A stretch of 64,000 nucleotides of DNA, taken from positions 1,337,108-1,401,107 of the forward strand of contig CATOSD010000001.1 in the NCBI GenBank assembly GCA_951812395.1. Reading direction: 5' to 3'. Of the stretch, positions 50,895-58,868 are shown piece by piece. A model generated the notes under the pieces. The model made no database searches. It was not told where the DNA came from and was given only the letters and a program-made list of their open reading frames with translations. Made by a program: the position numbers and the translations under genes. The stretch's first letter is position 1, and the number at the start of each line of letters is the position of its first letter. This DNA comes from an uncultured Dehalococcoidia bacterium. Its GTDB lineage: Bacteria; Chloroflexota; Dehalococcoidia; Lucifugimonadales; CATOSD01.

Positions 50895-52097
50895 CTAGAT
50901 GACGTTCGAGCCGCGTAAGATTACGAGGTCTGCGGGCGCCAGGTCCAGCGTTTCGCGATAAACCTCGACGTTATGTTCGCCCAGAAGCGGGGCTCGCGTC
51001 CAGTTGAACGGCACTCCATCCGGCTGGAACGGCGGCCCGGGATAATCCAGAGGCCCCGCCTCGGGGTGGTCGATCTCGATGAAGTATTCGCGGTCCCGGA
51101 GGTGCTCCCAGGAGTATATCTCGCCGGGGCTGGCCACGTAGGCGAAGGCTATGCCCATGTTTTGCGCCTTCTCGAATATCTCGCGCTTGTTGTTGCGCAT
51201 GAGCCAGGGATCCATGAGCGCCTCCAGCTCGTCGGCGTACACCTGGCGTCCACGCGGCGTGGAGAAGCGTTCGTCGTTGAGCCGCGGCTCCTCCATCAGC
51301 TCGGCCATGGCGGGCCAACGGTGGGCGGGTCCGGCTATCACGCCCACGTAGCCGTCCTTGCAGGGGTACATGCCCCAGGCGGCGCGCCCGTAGCCACGGT
51401 GCCCCATGCGCGTCACCTTGTGCCGGGTGTAGCTGTACATGGTGAGCGCGTTCTCGAGGATGGAGGCGCTGTACTCGGCCACGGAGATATCGACGTGCTG
51501 GCCGTCGCCGGTGGCCTCGCGGCGCCACAGCGCTGACAGCGTCGCGACGAAGGCGTTCTGGCCCGCGCCGTACTCCGGCACGCGAGGCCCCATCTGCAGA
51601 GGTTCTTTCTCGGGCCGGCCGGTTATGTACATCAGGCCGCCGTAGGCGTAGTGGTTCAGCGTTTTGGCGGCGTGGTCCTTGTACGGGCCAGTCTGGCCGA
51701 AGTCGGTCACGGACGTCATCACGAGGCCCGGGTTGGCCTCTTGAAGCGCATCGTAGGTGATGCCGAGTTCGGCGGCGCGGGACGGCTGATAGCTCTCCAC
51801 GAGCACGTCGGCCCAGGCCGCGAGGCGCATCAGCATAGACCGGCCCGTGGGCGTGTCGAGGTTGAGGGTAACGCCCCTCTTGGCGATGTTGAGATACAGG
51901 AACAGGGCGCTGCGCTCTGGGTGCGGCTCGTCGTTGGGGAACGGCCCATCGCGCCGGGATTCTTCGCCTTCAGGTGGTTCGACCTTCACCACGTCGGCGC
52001 CCATCGACGCCATCAGCCGGGTGGCGTAAGGACCGGCAACGCCGGAGCTCAGGTCCAGCACCTTGTAGCCTGAAAGCAGACCTTCGGTTTCGCTCAA
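50895..52097 (-). CDS. Family III CoA transferase (CaiB/BaiF type)
   Basis: 400 residues, with GYKVLDLSSGVAGPYATRLMASMGADVVKVEPPEGE, LNLDTPTGRS and AAELGITYDALQEANPGLVM, and a TGDGQHVDISVAEYSAS segment. Paralogous to the preceding CoA transferase. ATG 52097. With the peptide-type transporter next door it may take part in uptake and activation of a carboxylic acid, but the substrate is not readable. Confidence 0.9.
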   Translation of the reverse strand: MSETEGLLSGYKVLDLSSGVAGPYATRLMASMGADVVKVEPPEGEESRRDGPFPNDEPHPERSALFLYLNIAKRGVTLNLDTPTGRSMLMRLAAWADVLVESYQPSRAAELGITYDALQEANPGLVMTSVTDFGQTGPYKDHAAKTLNHYAYGGLMYITGRPEKEPLQMGPRVPEYGAGQNAFVATLSALWRREATGDGQHVDISVAEYSASILENALTMYSYTRHKVTRMGHRGYGRAAWGMYPCKDGYVGVIAGPAHRWPAMAELMEEPRLNDERFSTPRGRQVYADELEALMDPWLMRNNKREIFEKAQNMGIAFAYVASPGEIYSWEHLRDREYFIEIDHPEAGPLDYPGPPFQPDGVPFNWTRAPLLGEHNVEVYRETLDLAPADLVILRGSNVI

Positions 52098-52119
52098 TTC
52101 GATTAGTCCTCCAAGCGGC

Positions 52120-52473
52120 CTATTCTATCAGCGCCAGCATCTTGTCGACATAGAGGCGAACAATCTCAGTGTACGGCTCCAGGTGCTCTGGCTCAATGTT
52201 TTCTTGGTAGAAGTTGATGTGGAACAACTGGGCTGTCGCCACTCCGGCGTGCAAGTCCCCGTCGTCCAGTTCAGAAGCGATGCGCAGGGCGGCGTTTATC
52301 ATCACTATGTGGCTTCCGTATGGCCAACCGCGCCGCTGTGCGACGGACGTGATGGCATGGGTTGTCGCGCCCCACATCTTCTCGGATGCCTGCAGGGTGT
52401 CGCCGGCGGCGAACTCGCGCTCGGCGTCGGCCAGGAGCTTGCGGGCGGTCTCTTTGCGTTCCTCGATGATCAC
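52120..52473 (-). CDS. PaREP1/HEPN-like small helical protein
   Basis: 117 residues, ERKETARKLLADAEREFAAG, DTLQASEKMWGATTHAITSV, AQLFHINFYQENIE. Clearly the same family as the protein at 49042-49461 (shared EFAAGDT, EK.WGA, FHI.FY). It sits between the CoA transferase and the permease genes. ATG 52473. Confidence 0.75.
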   Translation of the reverse strand: MIIEERKETARKLLADAEREFAAGDTLQASEKMWGATTHAITSVAQRRGWPYGSHIVMINAALRIASELDDGDLHAGVATAQLFHINFYQENIEPEHLEPYTEIVRLYVDKMLALIE

Positions 52474-52488
52474 GATTCGGGCAGGTTC

Positions 52489-53385
52489 CTACCGCGAACC
52501 GCGCAGCCTGGGATCGAGCACGTCGCGGAGAGCGTCGCCGAACACGTTGATGCCGAAGACGAGGGCGGTGAGGAACAGGCCGGGGAAGATTGCCATCCAC
52601 GGCGCGAGGGCGAAGAACTGCAGCTTGTCGCGGCTGAGGAGCGACCCCCAGGTGACTGTCTGCTCCGGCGCGCCCGCTCCCAGGAAGCTGAGGCTGGCCT
52701 CTGCCAGGATGGCCCCACCCAGCGCCACTGAGGCTATGACCAGGTAAGGCGCCATGCAGTTGGGCGCGACGTGAAACACCATTATGCGTATGCTGGTGCA
52801 ACCGGTGGCGCGCGCGCTGTCCACGTACTGCGTGGCCTTGATGGACAGGACGACGGACCTGACGGTACGCAGCGCGTTCGGAATGGTCGCCACCGAGATT
52901 GCGATGATGAGGTTGATCATGGACGCGCCAAGCACGGACATGATGGTCAGCGCCAGAACGAGCGTGGGGATGGCCATCATGGCATCCACGATTCTCTGGG
53001 TAAGCAGGTCCAACTTGCCGCCTATATAGGTGGTGATGACGGCAAGTACGGCGCCGAGGCTTGTTCCCATGACCAGTACCGCGAAACCCACCATTATCGA
53101 TATGCGGGAGCCGTAGAGCGTGCGGCTGAAGAGGTCGCGCCCGAACTGGTCGGTACCGAACCAGGCGTCGGCGCTGGGGCTTTGCAGAATAGCCTTTGCG
53201 TTGGTCTCCAGGACGTCTTTCGGCACCACGTAGGGCGACACGAGGGCCATGATGGCGAACCCCAGCATGATGACGATCCCCAGCGTTCCCAACGGCTTCT
53301 GCCGTAGAAAGCGACCGAAACCCTGCACATACGTGCGTTTGGGCCGAAGGTCCGCCAGTCCAGGAGATTCCGCGATGCTCGTCAT
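52489..53385 (-). CDS. ABC transporter permease, DppC/OppC type
   Basis: 298 residues. Six hydrophobic helices; the EAA loop is YVDSARATGCTSIRIMVFHV, and the N terminus has the OppC-type extension (KRTYVQGFGRFLRQKPLGTL). Works with the DppB-type permease and the binding protein below. ATPase genes are not in the window. ATG 53385. Confidence 0.93.
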   Translation of the reverse strand: MTSIAESPGLADLRPKRTYVQGFGRFLRQKPLGTLGIVIMLGFAIMALVSPYVVPKDVLETNAKAILQSPSADAWFGTDQFGRDLFSRTLYGSRISIMVGFAVLVMGTSLGAVLAVITTYIGGKLDLLTQRIVDAMMAIPTLVLALTIMSVLGASMINLIIAISVATIPNALRTVRSVVLSIKATQYVDSARATGCTSIRIMVFHVAPNCMAPYLVIASVALGGAILAEASLSFLGAGAPEQTVTWGSLLSRDKLQFFALAPWMAIFPGLFLTALVFGINVFGDALRDVLDPRLRGSR

Positions 53386-53454
53386 TGTGTGTCCCCCTCA
53401 TCCTTTTGGCAATCCTTGGGCTGACCCGTCGGCGAGACCGGGGCTTCGGCTCAG

Positions 53455-53508
53455 GACGTGACTCAGGGCGGGTTCTAACCTTTTCCCTTCGTGGGAAAAG
53501 GGACTTTG
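53455..53508. repeat. Dispersed palindromic repeat between the permease genes
   Basis: Decayed copy (TCAGGGCGGGTTCTAACC, then TTTTCCCTTCGTGGGAAAAGGGAC), with changed but still pairing hairpin arms. Confidence 0.75.
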
Positions 53509-53518
53509 GAGATCTTCT

Positions 53519-54478
53519 CTATGAGTACCTGATTCGGGGATCCAACAACGCGTAAGCTATGTCCACCAGCAGGTTGAGCACCAGAAATATCAGCGTGAAC
53601 GCAACGACGATAACCTGGAGCACCGGCTGGTCCAGCGAGCCGACCGCATTGATCACCGGGCGGCCGAGCCCCGGAATATTGAAGACAATTTCTATGACGA
53701 TGGTGCCGCCCAGCAAGGCTCCCAGGAGCAGGCCGAGGATGGTGAGCACCGGCAGCACTGAGTTGCGGATCGCGTGGCGGAATATGACCAGCCTCTCTGC
53801 GAGTCCTTTCGCCCTTGCTGTACGCACGTAGTCCTCACGCATCACCTCAAGAAGCTGGGAACGGGTCATGCGCATCGTGGTGCCCTGCGCGCTCAGTCCG
53901 AGGGCGAGCGCGGGGAATATGAGTTGCGTGAGGCTGGTCCTGGGGTCCTCCCACAGATTTACGAACTCGAGTGGTGGTATCCAGTTGAACCAGAGGGATA
54001 GGGCGAGCAGCATGAGCAACGCGAGCCAGAATGTGGGCATGGCGAGGCCCAGTATGGCGAAGCCTCTGAAGATGTAGTCTACCCACGTATCCTGTTTCAC
54101 GGCCGCCAGCACGCCTATTGGTATGCCAATGGTGGCAATCACGAAGAAGGACAGCAGCGCAAGCTGGAGAGTTACGGGATAGCGCCGCTTGAAGATGTCG
54201 GTGACCCTTTCGTTGGTCTCCAGCGAGCGCCCCCAGTCCAGTGTGACCATACCGTACGACCACTTGAAGTACTGGACGTAGAGAGGGTCGTTGAATCCGA
54301 GTTGCTCCTTCATCGTTTCGTACTCTTCGCGAGTGAACGCACCCTCGCCGTCGGGCCCGGCGAGAATGAGCAGCACGGGGTCGCCCGGCACTATCCTGAG
54401 CATGGCGAAAATCATCACGCTTACCAGGACGAGCGTCGGCACGAAGAGGAGCACGCGTCTCAGAATGTATTGCTGCAT
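53519..54478 (-). CDS. ABC transporter permease, DppB/OppB type
   Basis: 319 residues with the N-terminal membrane anchor (RVLLFVPTLVLVSVMIFAML) and EAA loop EVMREDYVRTARAKGLAERL. Ends SLDQPVLQVIVVAFTLIFLV...LDPRIRYS as usual for the family. ATG 54478 lies 84 bases after the binding-protein stop, with a strong hairpin between. Confidence 0.94.
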   Translation of the reverse strand: MQQYILRRVLLFVPTLVLVSVMIFAMLRIVPGDPVLLILAGPDGEGAFTREEYETMKEQLGFNDPLYVQYFKWSYGMVTLDWGRSLETNERVTDIFKRRYPVTLQLALLSFFVIATIGIPIGVLAAVKQDTWVDYIFRGFAILGLAMPTFWLALLMLLALSLWFNWIPPLEFVNLWEDPRTSLTQLIFPALALGLSAQGTTMRMTRSQLLEVMREDYVRTARAKGLAERLVIFRHAIRNSVLPVLTILGLLLGALLGGTIVIEIVFNIPGLGRPVINAVGSLDQPVLQVIVVAFTLIFLVLNLLVDIAYALLDPRIRYS

Positions 54479-54496
54479 AGTGGCATGAAAGTCAGG

Positions 54497-54527
54497 CAGC
54501 CGCCCGCCTGTATCCGGCGGGCGGCTG
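54497..54527 (-). terminator. Strong stem-loop between binding-protein and permease genes
   Basis: CAGCCGCCCGCC and GGCGGGCGGCTG form a perfect 12-bp stem with a 7-base loop. Without a following U-run it is more likely an mRNA-stabilising or attenuating hairpin that lowers permease expression relative to the binding protein. Confidence 0.6.
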
Positions 54528-54562
54528 GTATTTGGGGTTGCTTATTTTTTAGGGGCCGCCGG

Positions 54563-56725
54563 TTAGCGGCCGGGCGCGCCGGCGTCCGTGTTGAGCCAGA
54601 TGTGGTCCCAGCGGTAGGTGGACTGGTGGCTGAACTTGGGGTGCACGTAGCCCACCATGTAGCTCCAGTTTATCTGGTTGAGGCGCGGGCGTATCACACC
54701 AACGAATATCTGCTCGTTGAAGATGATGTCCGCCATCTCCCTCAGGTAGACGCCGCGCTGGGCCTGGTCCAGTTCTATCTTCTGGAGTTCGTTCAGCTCC
54801 AGCCAGCGATCGTCCTGCCACTTTGTGAAGTTGATGCCCGCAGTCGGGATGTACAGCAGGCCGTTGTAGGCGTCGGGGTCATTGAACTCGGTGCCCTTGC
54901 TCTCGAAGTAAGTGTCGTACTCCGTGCTGAGCGTCCGCGCGCGGTTTTCCGGCCCGGTCACCCTGTCGAAGCTAACGTCGATCCAGGAGTCGTCGAGCGA
55001 GTCCCCTATCGTGATCTCGTCAGCCTCATTGGTTCCCGCCATAATCGAGACCTTGAGCGGGTTTTCCTCGGAGAAGCCCTTGGACTCCAGGATGCTCTTG
55101 GACATGGCGAGGTCCTCGTCGAAGCGGCCTTCGGGGAAGGAGCGGAATCCGGGCCACTGGTAGTAGTCATCGAAGGAGTATATCCAGTCCCACAGACCCA
55201 GGTAGGTCGCCGCCAGGAATCCTACGCCGTCGTGGTGAAGGGCGTTGACCGCGTTGCGGTCTATGGCCAGGTGCATCGCCTTGCGGATTTCGGGGTCATC
55301 GAACGGCGGCTTGGTGTTGTTTATCTGCAGACCACGCTTACCTGGCGCAAGAACGCGAACGTAGGTTAGTTCGTCGCCGTACTGCTCCTTGAGCTGATCG
55401 GCCTCGGGCTTTCGCGGCGTGCTGAACGTGGGGAAGAAGTCTGCCCGCTTCGTACGGAAGGCCGCGATTCGCGAGGCGGCGTCCGTCACGATTGCCATTT
55501 GGTAGGCGTCAAGGTATGGCAGGTTAGGGTCATCCTCGTAGTAGTCTTCGAACCTGGTCGACTTGATGATGTTGTCCGGCACGTACTCATCGAAGATGAA
55601 CGGCCCTATGCCGTCTACTTCCTCCACGTCCAGGTCTCTCTGCGCTCCGGGCTCATCCACGGGGGTCATAATGCCCTTGGGCTGGAGTAGCAGGTAGGCC
55701 TGGCTGATGCAGTTCAGGAAAGACGCCGCCGGTGCGGGGCCATCGGCAGTGCCGGTGGTCATGACAACGGTCTGTGCGTCGGGCGCTTCCACGTCGATGG
55801 TGGTGTTGCGAACGCAGCCGGAGCGCAGCATGCCCACGTCGTTGGGCTGGTTGAGCCAACGCCAAATGTTGTAGCGAACGTCCTCGGCGTCGAAGGCATT
55901 GCCTTTGTGGGTGGTCAGGCCTTCGCGTATGTTGAAGGTCCACTGGGTGCCGTCCTCGCTGACCTCCCAGGACTCGGCGGCGTCGCCGATCACCCTGTCG
56001 CGGGTCTGCGTGTCGACCTCGAGCAGGTTCAGGTGGGTGTTCACGAACCATTGCATAGTGCCGATGCTGCGCACGCGGTGAAAGTCGATGGCCTGCAGAT
56101 TGCCCGACTCGAGGGTGACCAAGGTGCCACCATACTGCGCCTCGCCAGCGTCCATAGCTACGGGCGCGTCCAGGCTGACGTTAAGTGTCGAGGCCACCGC
56201 GGCGACGATCTCGCTCTGCTGGGCATCCATCGCCTCCGAGACTATGGCGGCGACCTGGTCTTCCGTGATGCCCGGGCGTTCGGCCAGCGCCGACGCGATA
56301 GCGGCCGCGACCTGGTCTTCGGTGACGCCGGGCTGCGCGCTCAGCGCCCTGGCAATCTCGTTGGCGACGTCCTGGCTCGTAACGCCGGGGCGCTCGTCGA
56401 GCGCGCTGGCTATGGCCGAGGCAACGTCGTCGGACGTTACACCGGGCCGGGCGCTGAGCGCCTTGGCTATCTCGTCGGCCACATCAGAGGAGGTGAGACC
56501 TTCCTGCTGAGCCAAAGCCGCCTGGATCGCGGAAGTGACGTCATCGGTGGTTACGCCGGGCTGCTGGGCCTCCATCACCTGATTGATAATCGCCGAGACG
56601 TCGACCGGCGTCGGCGTGGGTGGCGCCTCCTCTTCCGCGGAGCTACACGCGACCGCAGCCAGCGCAAGAGCGACTACAGACGCGAATATCGCGAATAGTA
56701 CTAGCTTCGAGTGTGCTCTCTTCAA
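54563..56725 (-). CDS. Peptide-type ABC transporter substrate-binding lipoprotein with 19-residue repeat stalk
   Basis: 720 residues. Lipobox ALAAVAC (Cys 27), a Pro/Thr linker, then six 19-residue repeats (residues 57-170, consensus GVTSDDVASAIASALAERP) and the family 5 (DppA/OppA) binding domain (GYGGTL-like AQYGGTLVTLESGN, DRVIGDAAESWEVSEDG, FNIREGLTTHKGNAFDAEDV). The repeats probably form a helical stalk holding the domain away from the membrane. It is far longer than the usual about 550 residues because of the stalk. Confidence 0.92.
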   Translation of the reverse strand: MKRAHSKLVLFAIFASVVALALAAVACSSAEEEAPPTPTPVDVSAIINQVMEAQQPGVTTDDVTSAIQAALAQQEGLTSSDVADEIAKALSARPGVTSDDVASAIASALDERPGVTSQDVANEIARALSAQPGVTEDQVAAAIASALAERPGITEDQVAAIVSEAMDAQQSEIVAAVASTLNVSLDAPVAMDAGEAQYGGTLVTLESGNLQAIDFHRVRSIGTMQWFVNTHLNLLEVDTQTRDRVIGDAAESWEVSEDGTQWTFNIREGLTTHKGNAFDAEDVRYNIWRWLNQPNDVGMLRSGCVRNTTIDVEAPDAQTVVMTTGTADGPAPAASFLNCISQAYLLLQPKGIMTPVDEPGAQRDLDVEEVDGIGPFIFDEYVPDNIIKSTRFEDYYEDDPNLPYLDAYQMAIVTDAASRIAAFRTKRADFFPTFSTPRKPEADQLKEQYGDELTYVRVLAPGKRGLQINNTKPPFDDPEIRKAMHLAIDRNAVNALHHDGVGFLAATYLGLWDWIYSFDDYYQWPGFRSFPEGRFDEDLAMSKSILESKGFSEENPLKVSIMAGTNEADEITIGDSLDDSWIDVSFDRVTGPENRARTLSTEYDTYFESKGTEFNDPDAYNGLLYIPTAGINFTKWQDDRWLELNELQKIELDQAQRGVYLREMADIIFNEQIFVGVIRPRLNQINWSYMVGYVHPKFSHQSTYRWDHIWLNTDAGAPGR
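56216..56557 (-). repeat. Six tandem 57-bp repeats in the substrate-binding protein gene
   Basis: Each unit codes for 19 residues beginning Gly-(Val/Leu/Ile)-Thr. Copies differ by scattered substitutions, the middle four being the most alike. Confidence 0.9.
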
Positions 56726-57114
56726 TTTTGTCCTCCTGCCCAGTTAAGGTTTCAGGACGGGGATGTCTTCTGCGCCCACCTCTCCAGGGCGCCATCGGAA
56801 CGCGGCCAAACGGCCTTCCCCCGTCGACTAGAAGACGATTGGGGGAACGTTAACAACGATAAGTGAGGATGTCAAGACTTGCAAGTACGCCCAAATCCAC
56901 CGCCTAACCGCGGCGGGGGGGGTGTGGTGGGTTGGCGAGGGTGAATGTGCGTTTTGGGGCCGGTCAGTTGGCGTGGGGAAGGTCGATGCGACGGTCTGGG
57001 GGCGTGAGGCGGTTCCTGAGAGGGTAGTTGGAGGGTTTTGGGCGAGTTTCGGACACGGCGAAGCCGACGACTTCGGTTCAGTCGCCTCGAGTGTGGGTGG
57101 ATTCCTGAGGAGAA
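56726..57114. other. Intergenic region: promoter of the transporter genes and a G-rich tract
   Basis: On the minus strand TTGACA (56875-56870), 17 bases, TAACGT (56852-56847) is a candidate promoter for the binding-protein gene. From about 56909 to 57040 the plus strand is G-rich with many G-runs, like 22930-23240. No gene is supported. Confidence 0.5.
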
Positions 57115-58641
57115 TCAGGCCCGGAGCGGCGTGTTTGCCAGAGCGTGTATCCTGCGTTGCGCACTCACGAGCAGGTCATGGGTTGGGTGTCCTCTCGCGA
57201 GACGGATGGTGAGCCTCCTTGCGTGTCTGACCACTCTCCCGGCAACGCAGATGACCCCGAAGCGCACCGCCTTCAGACGCTTGCTCACCCACTCTTCGCC
57301 CAACACCAGCCGCTTCATCGCTGAGTTCAGATTGAACGCCAACACCACTATCGCCCACCACGCCGCGTTCGACCCGAACTTCCCCGACGGCAGCCTGCCC
57401 CCCGCAAGATCCTCCTTCAGCACCGAATGGACCTCCTCCCCTTTGCCGCACCTCTGCCTGTACCACCGGACCAACTCATCCCCAGGCAGCTCTCGGTTCG
57501 TCACCATCCCTGTCACTTTGTACAATTTGCCATCCCCCATCTCCATAACGGGAACCGACAGCTTCTCCCCATCCATGTCGAACAGCGGCGGGTTCGGCAT
57601 ACGCTCCCTTATCGCGATGAACCTGTAGTCGGGACTGTTCTTGCTGTATCCCGTCCAACTGGTCACGTAGCACACCTCGGCGTACTGCTGTCTTGTGGCC
57701 TCTCGTTGCTCACCCTCTGTCCTGTACAGGTCGTGCCATCCTTCCTCCTCTACCTCACTCACCGCCGCCCTGAACTCGGCCATCACGTTCACTCCCACAC
57801 AGAACTCGATCACTCCGAACCGCTCATCCCGCCCCTCGGCGCAGTACTTCAACAGCTCCTTCTGGTAGCCCGCCGAGTCAGACCTCATCATCACCTTGCT
57901 CACCCCTGGGGGCAGACACTCCAGCGACTCCTTCAACACCCTGAGCTGTTCGTAGCCCGCGTTCACGTTGCCGTCTCTGAACTCGGAGTGCACCACAAGG
58001 TCCGCCTCATACCAGTAGGTGGTCAACGGCTGGTACGCCTTGTGCTTTTTGTAGCAGAAGCACGCCTGCCGCTTGTGCGTCCCTATCAGCGTGGCGTCCA
58101 TGTCCAATGTCGCTTCGGTGTGTCCTGAATGGCCTCCCGCGAACCTCACCAGGTCCGCGTTGACCTTCCCAAGCCCTCTCAGCGCGTCGTTGGCCGCCGG
58201 TATGAACGCCTTGCGAGACCGTCTCCTGGCCTCCTCAGCCTCGTCGTGGAAACGGTCCAGATACCTGAACACCGCCGTGGGCGACGGCACCGTGCGGCTA
58301 CGCTCCTTACGCCACCTTCTGAGCTGCGCCCTGCGCTCTGCCCGCCGCACTCCGTGAGTCTCCGCGGTGAGCAGCGCCCTGCCCAGCCCCTCGTCCTTCT
58401 CCAGCAGCCGCAGGTCATCCACCGACTCACCACCGGCCAGGTTGAGCATCACAAGCGCCGTCACATTCTGGGCGTCCGTCCACCCCTGTGTGCCCTCTCT
58501 CACTCCCACGTGACGGCGCACCGACTGCCCCAGTCGCGCAACAAACGCCAGGTCCAGGTATGCCGGCAACCCCGACAACGCCGTCATACCAGTAGACTCG
58601 GTCTCCTCTGCGTAGTGGAAAGGAAGCGTTGCTTGCTGCAT
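57115..58641 (-). CDS. IS1380-family transposase
   Basis: 508 residues with the IS1380 pattern: DMDATLIGTHKRQAC (first Asp), MMRSDSAGYQKELLKYC (second Asp) and YRQRCGKGEEVHSVLKED with the catalytic Glu, and the FGSNAAWWAIVVLAFNL helix. Intact. ATG 58641. Inverted repeats and target duplications could not be identified by eye, so the element's limits are not given. Confidence 0.9.
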   Translation of the reverse strand: MQQATLPFHYAEETESTGMTALSGLPAYLDLAFVARLGQSVRRHVGVREGTQGWTDAQNVTALVMLNLAGGESVDDLRLLEKDEGLGRALLTAETHGVRRAERRAQLRRWRKERSRTVPSPTAVFRYLDRFHDEAEEARRRSRKAFIPAANDALRGLGKVNADLVRFAGGHSGHTEATLDMDATLIGTHKRQACFCYKKHKAYQPLTTYWYEADLVVHSEFRDGNVNAGYEQLRVLKESLECLPPGVSKVMMRSDSAGYQKELLKYCAEGRDERFGVIEFCVGVNVMAEFRAAVSEVEEEGWHDLYRTEGEQREATRQQYAEVCYVTSWTGYSKNSPDYRFIAIRERMPNPPLFDMDGEKLSVPVMEMGDGKLYKVTGMVTNRELPGDELVRWYRQRCGKGEEVHSVLKEDLAGGRLPSGKFGSNAAWWAIVVLAFNLNSAMKRLVLGEEWVSKRLKAVRFGVICVAGRVVRHARRLTIRLARGHPTHDLLVSAQRRIHALANTPLRA

Positions 58642-58868
58642 AATAGTCGCACCTCGTTGGTGATGGGTTGTTGTTGATAACTACCATCATAGCCAGCTTT
58701 ACAGCCGGCTCCAACGAGGCCTTCTTTTGCAACTAGGCGGTGGATCTGGGGTACGGGAAAGAGGAACGCCCTGCTGTTCGGGATCCGGCCGGAAGCGTCG
58801 ACGCCCAGCGGAGCCGAGTTGACCAGAGCGTGCGCCATGACTATCGATTCAATTGGGCAACCGGCTTT
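58642..58868. other. Intergenic stretch upstream of the transposase
   Basis: Contains an AGCCAGCTTTACAGCCGGCT near-palindrome (58691-58710). The right end of the IS is probably here but was not located. No gene seen. Confidence 0.4.

Noticed and set aside
57100..58760. Terminal inverted repeats for the IS1380-type element
   Set aside because: Only 6-base matches (GCCTCG) could be found between the two flanks, which is not above chance.
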